Below are positions 44,646-53,725 of a stretch of DNA of 64,000 nucleotides, piece after piece; the first letter of the stretch is position 1; each line of letters opens with the position of its first letter. The notes under the pieces are model-generated. The model did no database searches. It was not told where the DNA came from and saw only the letters and a list, made by a program, of their open reading frames with translations. A program made the position numbers and the translations under genes. The stretch comes from G965220305 sp965220305 (lineage in GTDB: Bacteria; Chloroflexota; Dehalococcoidia; Lucifugimonadales; UBA3495). The stretch is taken from the NCBI GenBank assembly GCA_965220305.1, contig OZ244817.1, forward strand, positions 1,054,001 to 1,118,000, in the 5' to 3' direction.

Positions 44646-45656
44646 ATGTCAGAATTCGAGGTCAAGACCTACCCAGTCATCATAGAAAGGCACCCAGACG
44701 CGGACCTTCTCGAACTGGCCCGTGTCGGGGATTACTACAGCATAGTCCTCAAAGGTCAGTTCCAGACCGGGGATATCTGCGCCTACATCCCAGAAGCTTC
44801 CATCGTTCCCGACAACCTGATAGCCGAGATGGGCCTGGAGGGAAAGTTGGCCGGCTCGGCACACAACCGAGTAAAGGCCATCAAGCTCCGGGGCGTCCTA
44901 TCCCAAGGCCTGGTATACCCTATGCCAAACCATCCGCAGGGAATGGACGTGGCGGAAATTCTAGGCATCACCAAGTGGGAACCACCGATACCGGCAAACA
45001 TGAGCGGCCAAGTGGAACGCAGGTTCGGACACACCGTCAAATTCCCGGTGGAAAACATCAAGAAGTACCCCGAGATGTTCCAGGAAGGCGAGGCCGTAAT
45101 AATCACAGAGAAGATTCACGGGACCTGGTGCTGCATGGGCCGCGCCGGCGGCGAACCCCTGGTAAGCAGCCTTGGAATGTCGGAACAGGGACTGGGGCTC
45201 AAGCTGAACGAGGAAAACCGGAACAACCTCTACGTCAGGCAGTGGAAACTCTACCGAAGCATCCTGGAGCGGATGGGGAACGAACTAGGAGATGCCGATT
45301 TCCACGTCCTGGGCGAGATCTACGGCGCCAGGGTCCAGGACCTAAAGTACGGGCTCAACACGCAGGGGTTCAGGGTCTTCGACATTGCCATCGACGGAAA
45401 ATACCAGTCATGGGAGTACGTCAATTCCCACGGTTGGGAAACCGCACCCGCGCTGTACGAAGGTCCCTACTCCAAGGAGACCGTCGTCAGCCTCACGGAC
45501 GGGCCATCCACCCTGCCGGGAGCCGACCACATTCGGGAGGGCATCGTCATTCGTCCCATGATCGAGGCCGTCAGCGAGCTGACTGGGACAAGGAAAATAG
45601 CAAAGTCCATCAGTGAAAGCTACCTGCTCCGCAGGGGAGGCACGGAACTGCGATAG
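44646..45656 (+). CDS. RNA ligase, DRB0094 family
   Basis: A 336-residue ATP-dependent RNA ligase. The N-terminal OB-like part (DLLELARVGDYYSIVLKGQF) is followed by the nucleotidyltransferase core. Motif I is ITEKIHGTW with the adenylated Lys; FHVLGEIYGARVQ and FRVFDIAI are motifs III-IIIa, EGIVIRP is motif IV and RKIAKSIS is motif V. Deinococcus-type ligases of this group seal nicks with 3'-OH RNA ends and repair RNA. A phage or plasmid could use it against anticodon nucleases. AAAGGAG precedes the ATG. The gene is intact. Confidence 0.85.
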   Translation: MSEFEVKTYPVIIERHPDADLLELARVGDYYSIVLKGQFQTGDICAYIPEASIVPDNLIAEMGLEGKLAGSAHNRVKAIKLRGVLSQGLVYPMPNHPQGMDVAEILGITKWEPPIPANMSGQVERRFGHTVKFPVENIKKYPEMFQEGEAVIITEKIHGTWCCMGRAGGEPLVSSLGMSEQGLGLKLNEENRNNLYVRQWKLYRSILERMGNELGDADFHVLGEIYGARVQDLKYGLNTQGFRVFDIAIDGKYQSWEYVNSHGWETAPALYEGPYSKETVVSLTDGPSTLPGADHIREGIVIRPMIEAVSELTGTRKIAKSISESYLLRRGGTELR

Positions 45657-46203
45657 ACCTGGATGGTATCAGATTCAAGGAGACAGGATAACCAAAAGCC
45701 AGGACACCAGGAAATCCCTCCGCACCTCTGTCCCAACATTGGTCTCTCCGGCCCCGTTCCCCATAAGGGAGTTGACCTTCCCCTGGGTCGAAGAGCCTGT
45801 CCGCTTGATGCCATTGAGGACGTGCTCCCCCTCCTGGGGAAACGACTCAGTTGGCTGCATTAATAGGCCAACACCGATCAGAGAAGAGACAAGACGCAGC
45901 GATACGCCGAGGACACCACAATCTCGCTGGAGCGAATGAACTTCAGCCCCATGAACAAGTTGATGGTTCACCCACAGACGCAGATTCCGGTGAACATATC
46001 TTCCACCGTAGATCACCACCACTAAGAAAGTGTCTCAAAATATAATTTGGCAAGCTCACCACAAGCCTGCTCGAAGCGACACTCGGCTCACCACCGCGGG
46101 AAGGCGCAGTGCAGCCTCTGAGCTTGCAGATTGGCTGGACCAGGCCTGATGCCTAATGGCGCCGTCGCCCCCCCCCCCAACCAATCGAGCAAAGAGAGAG
46201 TAG
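45657..46203. other. Gap of about 550 bp without convincing gene
   Basis: Only short frames on both strands, without families or ribosome sites. A run of eleven C (46168-46178) lies 25 bp before the dCTP deaminase start. Confidence 0.4.
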
Positions 46204-47310
46204 ATGCTCAGCGGAAAACAAGGCATACTGCCCATCCAGGACCTCAGGAATGCCATCACCAAGGGGGTCATCGCCAGCCCCGGGAACCCCATACCCCGGG
46301 CAAACCTCCAGCCAGCCAGCCTGGACCTCCGGCTGGGCGGCATCGCCCACCGGCTGAGGTGCAGCTTTCTCCCCCAGGGGCGCAGCGTCAGCGACCGGCT
46401 GGAGGAAATAGCCATGGACTCGATGTACCTGGACCAAGGAGGGATAGTCCTGGAGATCAACCGCCCCTACCTCATCCCCCTCACCGAAACCCTGAACCTC
46501 CCCCCTGATATCCGGGCCCGGGCCAACCCCCGCAGTTCCACCGGCCGGCTGGATATCTTCACCCGGGTCATCACCGATAACTGCAACCGCTTTGACGACA
46601 TCGCCGCCGGATACCAGGGACCCATGTACTTGGAGATAGTCTCCCGATCCTACACCGTCAGGGTACACCGGGGCCAGTCCCTCAACCAGGTGCGTCTCAT
46701 CCAAGGCAATCCCCGCCTGTCCGGCGCCGAAATCCTGGACTCCCACCAGAGCGACCCCCTGGCCCTCTTGGAAGGACAACCATGCCGGTTCCAGCCCGAA
46801 GACCTGGACCAAGGCCTTCCCCTCAGCGTGGACCTGGTGGGCAAAGGGGACGGAATCGCCGGATACCGGGTGCGGCGGAACAGCCGGCTGCTGGACCTCT
46901 CCCTGATCGGCGGACACCGCACCGAAGAGTTCTGGGAACCAGTTCGCGCCGAGGACGGGCTGAAGCTGATCCTGGAACCCGAGGAGTTCTACCTCCTCGC
47001 ATCCCTGGAGACGGTGCGGATACCCCCGGACCTGGCGGCGGAGATGGTGGCGCTGGACCCGGAGAACGGGGAATTCCGCACCCATTACGCCGGCTTCTTC
47101 GACCCCGGCTTCGGCCACGACAACGACGGGACCCGGGCGGTGATGGAGGTCAGGGCCCACGACGTGCCCTTCATGCTGGAGCACGGGCAGCGGGTATGCC
47201 GGCTGGAGTTCGAGCGCCTGCTGCGGACTCCCGACATCCTCTACGGCAGGGACGCGGGATCCAGCTACCAGGGGCAGGGGCTACAGCTGAGCAAGCACTT
47301 CCGGGAGTAG
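46204..47310 (+). CDS. dcd: dCTP deaminase, tandem two-domain type
   Basis: A 368-residue enzyme converting dCTP to dUTP, feeding dTMP synthesis by ThyX. The first half has PASLDLRLGGIAHRL, then RANPRSSTGRLDIFTRVITD with the active-site region of the dUTPase/dCTP deaminase fold, and GPMYLEIVSRSYTVRVHRGQ. The second half repeats the fold (EEFYLLASLETVRIPPDLAA, AGFFDPGFGH, RVCRLEFERL). The double length is that of the alphaproteobacterial-type deaminase. With ThyX 1.8 kb downstream it forms a nucleotide pathway. Confidence 0.88.
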   Translation: MLSGKQGILPIQDLRNAITKGVIASPGNPIPRANLQPASLDLRLGGIAHRLRCSFLPQGRSVSDRLEEIAMDSMYLDQGGIVLEINRPYLIPLTETLNLPPDIRARANPRSSTGRLDIFTRVITDNCNRFDDIAAGYQGPMYLEIVSRSYTVRVHRGQSLNQVRLIQGNPRLSGAEILDSHQSDPLALLEGQPCRFQPEDLDQGLPLSVDLVGKGDGIAGYRVRRNSRLLDLSLIGGHRTEEFWEPVRAEDGLKLILEPEEFYLLASLETVRIPPDLAAEMVALDPENGEFRTHYAGFFDPGFGHDNDGTRAVMEVRAHDVPFMLEHGQRVCRLEFERLLRTPDILYGRDAGSSYQGQGLQLSKHFRE

Positions 47311-47540
47311 ACGACGGCTGCGGACGACCTCAACACCTCCACAAGGAAGAGAAAGCCCCGAAACCACTGGGAGAAGAACATCTGCCCTACGGGCTGAAAC
47401 AGAGGAGTCCATTGGTCAGGGCCTTCGACCAGAAGCCAAGCTGCCGGCTGAGATGAGCCAAGCACGGTTCATACCCGCAATCCACCAACTCACCCCAAAG
47501 GCGAAGCGATATTCCTGGGCGCGGGACTAAAGGAAACGCA

Positions 47541-47579
47541 GCCGGGGGCGCGGGTGTAAGAGTAGTTCGCGCCCCCGGC
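47541..47579 (+). other. GC hairpin GCCGGGGGCGCG/CGCGCCCCCGGC
   Basis: A 12-bp perfect stem, 15-nt loop, no T-run. Same arm sequence as 30968-31005 and 62489-62525. The rest of 47311-47660 is empty. Confidence 0.6.
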
Positions 47580-47660
47580 CCCGCCAAGGCAGCGACGTAC
47601 CCACAGGACGATGGACCTCCGCCAGCGCCCGGGGTAGGCGAACGCGAAGGAGGAGAACAC

Positions 47661-48092
47661 ATGAGCGCTCAGCGCCAAGTGACTCAACAGCAGACCCAAG
47701 AGGAATTCGACCTGCAACTCCAAGTATCCGACCTGACCACCACCTCTATGGAACTGGGAAGAAGACACGGACTCGGCAACAAGGCCCCGGAATTCAACCA
47801 CCTTCCCCTCCAACAGAGAAGGGACAGGCTTGAAGTCCAGCAGGACTTCATCAGGGAAGCCAACGCCGAACGTATCCAACAGGGTGAGAATCCCAACATG
47901 CACTGCGACCTCAGCAGGGAATTCGACCGGCAGCATCCGGAACCACCCACGCTCTCCGCAACAACCCACGCTCTCCGCAACAACCGATTAACCGATACCG
48001 GTACAGGGATCAACGCAGACCTGCGACAAACAAGTTGGGGATTATCCTGTATAACCTACACCTACAAGCAAACGGAACTCCCGAAGCCCTAG
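47661..48092 (+). CDS. Hypothetical Gln-rich protein
   Basis: A 143-residue protein (VTQQQTQEEFDLQLQVSDLT) with AAGGAGGAG before the ATG. A helical middle (HLPLQQRRDRLEVQQDFIRE) is followed by a low-complexity end containing a direct repeat TLSATTHALRNN. No family recognised. Confidence 0.45.
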   Translation: MSAQRQVTQQQTQEEFDLQLQVSDLTTTSMELGRRHGLGNKAPEFNHLPLQQRRDRLEVQQDFIREANAERIQQGENPNMHCDLSREFDRQHPEPPTLSATTHALRNNRLTDTGTGINADLRQTSWGLSCITYTYKQTELPKP

Positions 48093-48103
48093 CCGAGGTG
48101 GAT

Positions 48104-48610
48104 ATGAAACCCCAAAGGCAGAATGGCAATTCCAACCCGATAGAGAGGTTCCTGGAGTCACAGAGGAAAGTGGGATACATCAGATACGAGGACGCCCAGG
48201 TCTACCTGAGAAAGTCGGTCCGCCGGATGGACGACCAACCGGGCGTCAGACGCTGCCTGGACCTGTCATCCATCAGCCGGAAGAGCCGGAGCGACAACAT
48301 TCATTACGACCCCAACGCGACCTCGACCGGCTTCATGGCCCGTTTCATGGCGGACCTGGAGGACCAGGCGACTCGGTTCGGGATGGACGTGTACGTCGAG
48401 AATGTGATCAACGGGTGGCTGCCGGAGTGTCTGGAGGAACACGGATACACGCAGGTGGGGAACCCGAACCCGCCCAATTTCTATAGAGCAGCAGGCCCAC
48501 AACCACCGGCGCCGCGGCAAACGGGAAAAATCCCGACCGGCATCCAGCCCAGAAGGACCCATAACCCCAAAACCCTGAACGGAGGAAGACAAGGATGGAC
48601 CGAACACTGA
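48104..48610 (+). CDS. GNAT-like acetyltransferase of phage type
   Basis: A 168-residue protein from ATG 48104. The stretch TGFMARFMADLEDQATRFGM then VYVENVINGWLPECLEEHGY and PPNFYR fits the C-terminal half of a GNAT fold as found in phages (fl--l---A---g--l-vEnv-n--l---l---GF). The N-terminal strand pair is short (VYLRKSVRRM, CLDLSSISR). The substrate is unknown. The tail is Pro-rich. Confidence 0.5.
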   Translation: MKPQRQNGNSNPIERFLESQRKVGYIRYEDAQVYLRKSVRRMDDQPGVRRCLDLSSISRKSRSDNIHYDPNATSTGFMARFMADLEDQATRFGMDVYVENVINGWLPECLEEHGYTQVGNPNPPNFYRAAGPQPPAPRQTGKIPTGIQPRRTHNPKTLNGGRQGWTEH

Positions 48611-48996
48611 ACCCGGTCAAGAGGGGCAACAAGCGCCGGATGGCCCGCAACTGGAAGGCCTGGCAGCTCTTCTCCCCCAACGGCGCCCAATGCCGATTCT
48701 GCCCACACGACCATACAGTCCACCTGACATCCTCAGCGCAACCCCATTTTTACCGGCCCGCGACGGAGGAGGAACTGCAAAACCCCTACGAGAAGCTGTA
48801 CTGCCACGACCTGCCGGAGGGTGACTCAGTGCTGGTGAAGCGGGTGATGGTCTCCCAGAAACCCGAGCTGATCACGGCCTTCTGCCAGGCCTGCGCCAAG
48901 GAAATGAACACCGGCCAAGTCCTCTGTTTTCAAAGAACCCTGGCAAAAGGAGAGGTGGTTGGGCTCAGCTCCACTACGGCGATATCAACGCTGTGA
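48595..48996 (+). CDS. Hypothetical zinc-binding protein
   Basis: A 133-residue protein overlapping the previous gene by 16 bp, with GGAGGAAG upstream. Cysteines and histidines at QCRFCPHDHT and CQACAKEM suggest one metal site across the chain. No family recognised. Confidence 0.5.
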   Translation: MDRTLNPVKRGNKRRMARNWKAWQLFSPNGAQCRFCPHDHTVHLTSSAQPHFYRPATEEELQNPYEKLYCHDLPEGDSVLVKRVMVSQKPELITAFCQACAKEMNTGQVLCFQRTLAKGEVVGLSSTTAISTL

Positions 48997-49098
48997 CAGC
49001 CCCTACGGAGGGGAACTCCCCAAACGGGCACGGACAGACGGAAGACCAGAGCCCCGGACGGCATACCCTCATTCTCGAACAACCAAGGAGGCCGCGCC

Positions 49099-50061
49099 AC
49101 GAAAGATACGCTGCTGACGCCAGAACAACAGTCCGAGATCGATGACCAGCGATCTCTGCTGCACCAGACCCGGCGCGCCACCGTGCCGGCGCTGGAGGAC
49201 CTGCTCTACCTACCCATCCCCCTGCTGGACCACGGCTTCATCCGCCCCATCGACTACATGGGGGACGACGCGGCCATCGTGCAGTCCGCCCGGGTATCCT
49301 ACGGAAGGGGCACCCGCAGGGTATCCGACGACCGGGGGCTGATCCGCTACCTCATGCGGCACCAGCACACCACCCCCTTCGAGATGTGCGAGATCAAGCT
49401 CCACGTCAAGCTGCCCATCTTCGTGGCCCGGCAATGGGTGCGGCACCGCACCGCCAACCTGAACGAATACTCGGCCAGGTACTCCATCCTCGACCGGGAG
49501 TTCTACATCCCCAGCCAGGAGGTGATGGCCGCCCAGTCCCAGACCAACCGGCAGGGAAGGGACCGGCAACTCTCGGAGGAAGAGGCCCGATGGGTACAGG
49601 AACTCCTGATCCAGGATGCCATGAGGGCCTACGACCACTACGAGGAGATGCTCAATGAGGACCGGGAGGGACGGCCACGGGACCCCTCGCGGATGGGACT
49701 GGCCCGGGAGTTGGCCCGAATGAACCTCAGCCTCAACTACTATACCCAGTGGTACTGGAAGATCGACCTGCACAACCTGCTGAACTTCCTGCGGCTGCGG
49801 GCCGACCCCCACGCGCAGCACGAGATCCGGGTCTACGCCGACGCCATCCTCCACCGGCTGGTGCGGCCCTGGGCGCCACTGGCCCACGAGGCCTTCCTAG
49901 ACTACCAGCTTCACGCCAGAACCTTCTCTTCCCAGGAGATGTCGCTGCTGAGAACCCTCATCGGGAAGCACCAGACGGAGTTGGAGGAACTACGGCCCAC
50001 GGTGGAAATGTCCCAGAGGGAGTGGGAAGAGATTCTGGAAGCCCTATCTCAAGCGGACTGA
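49099..50061 (+). CDS. thyX: Flavin-dependent thymidylate synthase
   Basis: Converts dUMP to dTMP with FAD and methylene-tetrahydrofolate. The ThyX motif is RHRTANLNEYSARYS (RHR-x7-S). IDYMGDDAAIVQSARVSYG and LIRYLMRHQHTTPFEMCEIK are diagnostic N-terminal blocks, and NLLNFLRLRADPHAQHEIR is the C-terminal block. Homology extends upstream to TKDTLLTPEQQSEID, where no ATG exists. ACG at 49099 sits 8 bp after AAGGAGG and is the best start; GTG 49183 would lose 28 residues. The reading frame is otherwise intact. Pairs with the dCTP deaminase. Confidence 0.92.
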   Translation, partial: TKDTLLTPEQQSEIDDQRSLLHQTRRATVPALEDLLYLPIPLLDHGFIRPIDYMGDDAAIVQSARVSYGRGTRRVSDDRGLIRYLMRHQHTTPFEMCEIKLHVKLPIFVARQWVRHRTANLNEYSARYSILDREFYIPSQEVMAAQSQTNRQGRDRQLSEEEARWVQELLIQDAMRAYDHYEEMLNEDREGRPRDPSRMGLARELARMNLSLNYYTQWYWKIDLHNLLNFLRLRADPHAQHEIRVYADAILHRLVRPWAPLAHEAFLDYQLHARTFSSQEMSLLRTLIGKHQTELEELRPTVEMSQREWEEILEALSQAD

Positions 50062-51224
50062 AGGCCAATAAAAGGGAATTATATACTTGATTACCCAAAG
50101 CCCACGTCGGCTGCTTGGCCAGTGGCCTGCCGGTGGGGTGCCTTACATGCGAGGCTTCCTATGGGTTTTATCTAATACGACGCTCATTGAACCACTCGGT
50201 GAACGATGCCCACAGCCCCTGCTCTTCCTTCTGCTTACGGACCTCCTCCTCACGCCTCACGGCTGCAGTTTGAATAAACCGCGCTCGGTCTTGCTCTCTC
50301 TTAAGCGCCGTCTCTCGCCGCATCCGCGAGGTCTCTGCTCGCTCTAATTGGGCGCGCTCATATTCTTGCAAGGCGGCCTCCGATGGAACATAACGTCCCA
50401 TAGAATCAGGAGGCAGTGAATCGACGTATGGGCCCGGGGAATCTATGATACTCTTCAATGCTGTGGGTAGAGCATCCCGCCGGTATTCAAGCAACCTGCC
50501 CCAAGCCTCAGCCACGCCTTTACAGTTCCGGACGGAAAGCCAGCATCCGCTCCGGTTCATCCTCGTACCTGGCCCAACGTGGTGCTGCCACCGGCAACAG
50601 CAACATGCTTCCTTGGTGCCAGTCACCAGCGTCGAATGCACTATTCACTAACGGTAGACGATGTGCTGTGGCATCCTCCGCTTCGGGGGTTTTACTACCG
50701 TCATAAGGCGGCTCCGGCGTCCATTCGTTCTCTGCGTCGCAACTGCGGCACCACCAGGAGCGGCCATATTCTGAAGCGAGAGGGGTTTCATTCTTGACTT
50801 GGCATTGCCCGCATTTATTCCATGCGAGTTTCGCCACACGCTGTGTCCAGACCATATTCCAGAAAGCAGCTTCACAAAAAGCCAAATACAGGGCCGCTGG
50901 GTCATCGTCGTCGTCGAATGGTGCCCACTCTCGCGGGGCTCCCCCGGCCAACTCGCCTGGTGCCCTCCATTGTGCACCTCCATCTGGCGAGAATAGTACG
51001 GCACAATGGATGCAAAGCCGCGTATAATCACCCGGCTCCCGCCAGTCGAAAAATTCCAATCGGCTGAGTGGATTCTGGTACAAGTACATGTCGCACCAAT
51101 CGCATTTTCTGGGTTCCTCTGACAATTCTCTTCCCCCAGAAGTCATGTAGAACTGTCGGCAATCTTGGGAGCAAAACCAATGGCTCGTATCATGGGCGCT
51201 CAGTTCACGGTAAAACGCAAAGCA

Positions 51225-51485
51225 TCAATACGCCCGGGTTTCGGGCCGTGCAAGGGAGACTAACTGACGAGGCGGGGATCTACGTGTAAGCTCTAGACGA
51301 GGCGTGTCGTCCGGACCAAGACCGAGAGGACATTGGTGTTTGTTGCCCGGCGCAAAGCATGGTCCGGGAGTCTTACGGCGGCATCATTGGTGACGCCCCA
51401 ATCAGGGTGATCCCGTTCGGGAGAGTGGCTATGGTCCGTGACTCCCTCCGGCGATGCGCTTACGCTGCGATGCTGGAGGGGAAAG
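51225..51485 (+). ncRNA. Candidate bridge RNA region of the IS110 element
   Basis: In the IS110 group a structured bridge RNA with target- and donor-binding loops is encoded in the non-coding left end before the recombinase. This 261-bp stretch has the right position and length. Its fold and loops were not computed here. Confidence 0.45.
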
Positions 51486-52930
51486 ATGATGACGACACGC
51501 CAGAGGAGTGCGACACCGGCGAGCCAAACCGCAGTGGAGCGGGAGCGTCTGCCCGCGGAGTTGTCCCAGGTAAACCTGAACGCGGCGGGCATCGACGTGG
51601 GCGCCAGCAGCCATTTCGTGGCGGTGTCCGCCGACCGGGCGGAGCCGCCGGTACGAGAGTTCGCCGCCTTCACGGCGGACCTGTATCGTTTGGCGGACTG
51701 GCTGGCCGAGTGCGGGGTGAAGACCGTGGTCATGGAGTCGACCGGCGTGTACTGGATACCCCTGTTCGGAGTGCTGGAAGAGCGTGGGTTCCAGGTGATG
51801 CTGGTGGACCCCAGGCGCATCAAGAACGTGTCCGGTCGCAAGACCGACGTCCTGGACTGCCAGTGGCTCCAGCAGCTGCACACCTACGGCCTGCTGTCGG
51901 GAGCCTTCCGACCAGACGCGGACATCCGACGCCTGCGCAGCTACCTGCGGCAACGGGCCATGCTGGTGGAGTACGCCTCCCACCATATCCAGCACATGCA
52001 GAAGGCGCTGACCCAGATGAACGTCAAGCTCCAGCACGTCATCAGCAACATCACCGGCAAGACCGGGATGGACATCATCGTGGCCATTGTGAGCGGCGAA
52101 CGGGACCCCCGCAAGCTGGCGCAGTTTCGTCGCCCTGGCATGAAAGCGGACCACGACACCATCGCCAGGTCGTTGCAGGGGCACTGGCGGGAGGAGAGCA
52201 CATCTTCGAGCTGACCCAGGCCCTGGAGTTGTACCGGTTCTATCAAGATAAGATTGCCGAGTGCGACCGGGAGATTAAAGCCCACTTGGAGCGGTTCGAG
52301 GACCAAAGCGACGGCGGGCCTCCGGCCTCCAACGGTCGGCGGCGCAGTCAGGGCAACGCACCCCGCTTTGACATCAGGACCCACCTGTACCGGATGACCG
52401 GGGTGGACCTGACCAGGATTGACGGCGTGGACGGCTTCACGGCCCTGAAGGTGATCAGCGAGATTGGCACGGACATGACGAAGTGGCCCAGCGCCAAGCA
52501 CTTCGCGTCCTAGTTGGGACTGAGCCCCGCCAACCGCGTCACCGGCGGCCGGGTCATGAGTTCAAAGACCAAGCCCAGCGCCAGCCGAGCGGCGGCGGCG
52601 TTGCGTCTGGCCGCCCACGGGCTGCACCGCTCCGACAGCGCCCTGGGCGCCTTCCTGCGCCGGAAGAAAGCGCAGATGGGTGCGCCCAAGGCCATCACCG
52701 CCACGGCGCACAAGCTGGCTAGACTCATCTATTCCATGCTGCGTTACGGCCAGGAGTACGTGGATGCCGGCGCTGAATACTACGAGAGAGAACATCAGCA
52801 GCGGGCGTTGCATGCGGCCAAACGCCGAGCGGCCCAACTCGGCTACCAGTTGGTGCCTATGTCCGAGGCGCAGGAGGAACACACCACGCACGCACCTCCC
52901 GGCGTGCCAATTGCCGCGCGACGACCTTAG
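51486..52930 (+). pseudogene. IS110-family transposase (DEDD recombinase), two lesions
   Basis: ATG 51486 with GGAGGGGA upstream. RuvC-like part: AAGIDVGASSHFVAV (first Asp), VVMESTGVYWIPLF (Glu), GRKTDVLDCQWLQQL (last Asp pair). C-terminal Transposase_20 part: YRMTGVDLTRIDGVDGFTAL, LGLSPANRVTGGRVMSSKTK with the catalytic Ser. The frame shifts near 52200 (REE then HIFELTQALELYRF), and a TAG at 52511 replaces the Trp usual in FASWLGLSP. Full length would be about 480 residues. No active protein is expected. Confidence 0.85.
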
Positions 52931-53397
52931 TTAGTCGGGAGTCCAACTGTAATTGCGCGGCTAAGGCTTCCGGCGAGGGTGGATGTGTTCGGATTACTTC
53001 AACGACTCCCAGTACGCTTCCATTGCGATTGAAAGCGCATATGTCCGCCCGTAGTCGTCCTTTGTAGCATACCTCCGTAGCAACTCGCGCCGCGTCTGGC
53101 ATCTGTCGTAGTTCTTGGCAAGCATCGCAGGTAAAAGCCAGCGTTGACCATTCTCTGGCGATTCGGTCTCTCTCAATGTTGTGGATTGAAGTCAACTCTC
53201 TTGATTTCTTAGATTATTGCCTGATTGTAGGAATCATAGCTTATTGGGTCATGTCAGAAGGGTTCCAGGAGAAATGAAGTCGTGAAAATTACTGGGCGGG
53301 ACTTTGGGTAATCAAATATATAATTCCCAAAATAAAATACATACCCCTATCAGACCCGACACCCCCCAAAAGGCGCCACTGGTCCAAAGTGCCTGGA

Positions 53398-53666
53398 TTA
53401 CTCCGTAGGCCGGACCAGGGGTTCCTGTGCTCCCTGAACACGGACCTCGGTGATTACCAGATCCCCGACTTGCACCGGAATTCCCCGAGCGTCATCGGCC
53501 ATCACCACTGTCCAGCCCTCCAACACCAACTGCCACCAGGGGCGTTCTCCGTACATACGTCGTCGAAAAAGACCTTGCTGGCGGTCGTTACCTCAGTGGC
53601 GCTGGTTCCGAAGTGTTCCTCCATCGACTTGATTGGGATTGAGTACAGACCCCATTGAGCCTGCAT
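53398..53666 (-). pseudogene. Small leftward gene, probably frameshifted
   Basis: One frame starts MQAQWGLYSIPIKSMEEHFG at 53666. Another, from ATG 53556, gives MYGERPWWQLVLEGWTVVMA then GDLVITEVRVQGAQEPLVRP. They look like parts of one protein of about 85 residues with a frame change near 53560. The second part alone would be a 52-residue protein. No family recognised. Confidence 0.35.
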
Positions 53667-53725
53667 AACTATGCCTTCCTCAAGGGTTTCCGTCTGAGGT
53701 TCAGCACCTGTGGAGTCATAGTCAG

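Larger units (their letters stand above)
51225..52940 (+). mobile_element. IS110-family insertion sequence (1716 bp)
   Basis: The ends are fixed by the reading frame of the split gene: QLQLD (up to 52941) joins CFAFYREL (from 51224) when 51225-52940 is removed. There are no terminal inverted repeats, as expected for IS110. The non-coding left end is about 260 bp and the right end only 10 bp. Confidence 0.8.
50168..53195 (-). pseudogene. Nuclease-like zinc protein, split by IS110 and one frameshift
   Basis: Read leftward. The N-terminal piece (53195-52941, 85 residues) has TCDACQELRQ and RADICAFNRNGSVLGVVEVI, then RTHPP: a D-x13-ExV pattern of PD-(D/E)XK nucleases, as in CoiA-like proteins. 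After the IS the frame resumes exactly at 51224 with CFAFYREL, HWFCSQDC and RKCDWC...CIHC, then CGQC...CRSC: several zinc knuckles. Near 50520 the frame shifts into KGVAEAWGRLLEYRRDALPT and a charged coiled-coil tail ending at 50168. Intact length would be about 430 residues. The gene fills its inverted-repeat unit almost end to end. Function is inferred as nucleic-acid cleavage or binding. Confidence 0.65.
50074..53328. mobile_element. Inverted-repeat-bounded single-gene cargo unit
   Basis: Ends GGGAATTATATAYTTGATTA followed by CCCAAAG match as an inverted repeat in 26 of 27 bases (50074-50100 and 53302-53328). Between them lies one leftward gene plus a nested IS110; without the IS the unit is 1.54 kb. 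No transposase belongs to it. A-rich flanks (AATAAAA on each side) may be the target duplication, offset by 2 bp on the right. Confidence 0.7.

Noticed and set aside
45657..46140. Leftward 115-residue frame at 45675-46022
   Set aside because: No family, no ribosome site, and composition like random frames.
50074..50100. Left inverted repeat as a simple terminator of thyX
   Set aside because: A matching 26/27 copy lies 3.2 kb away in inverted orientation, so it pairs as an element end rather than folding locally.
27567..52513. Alternative genetic code with TAG as Trp
   Set aside because: Several intact genes in both regions end with TAG, and the affected genes also carry frameshifts.
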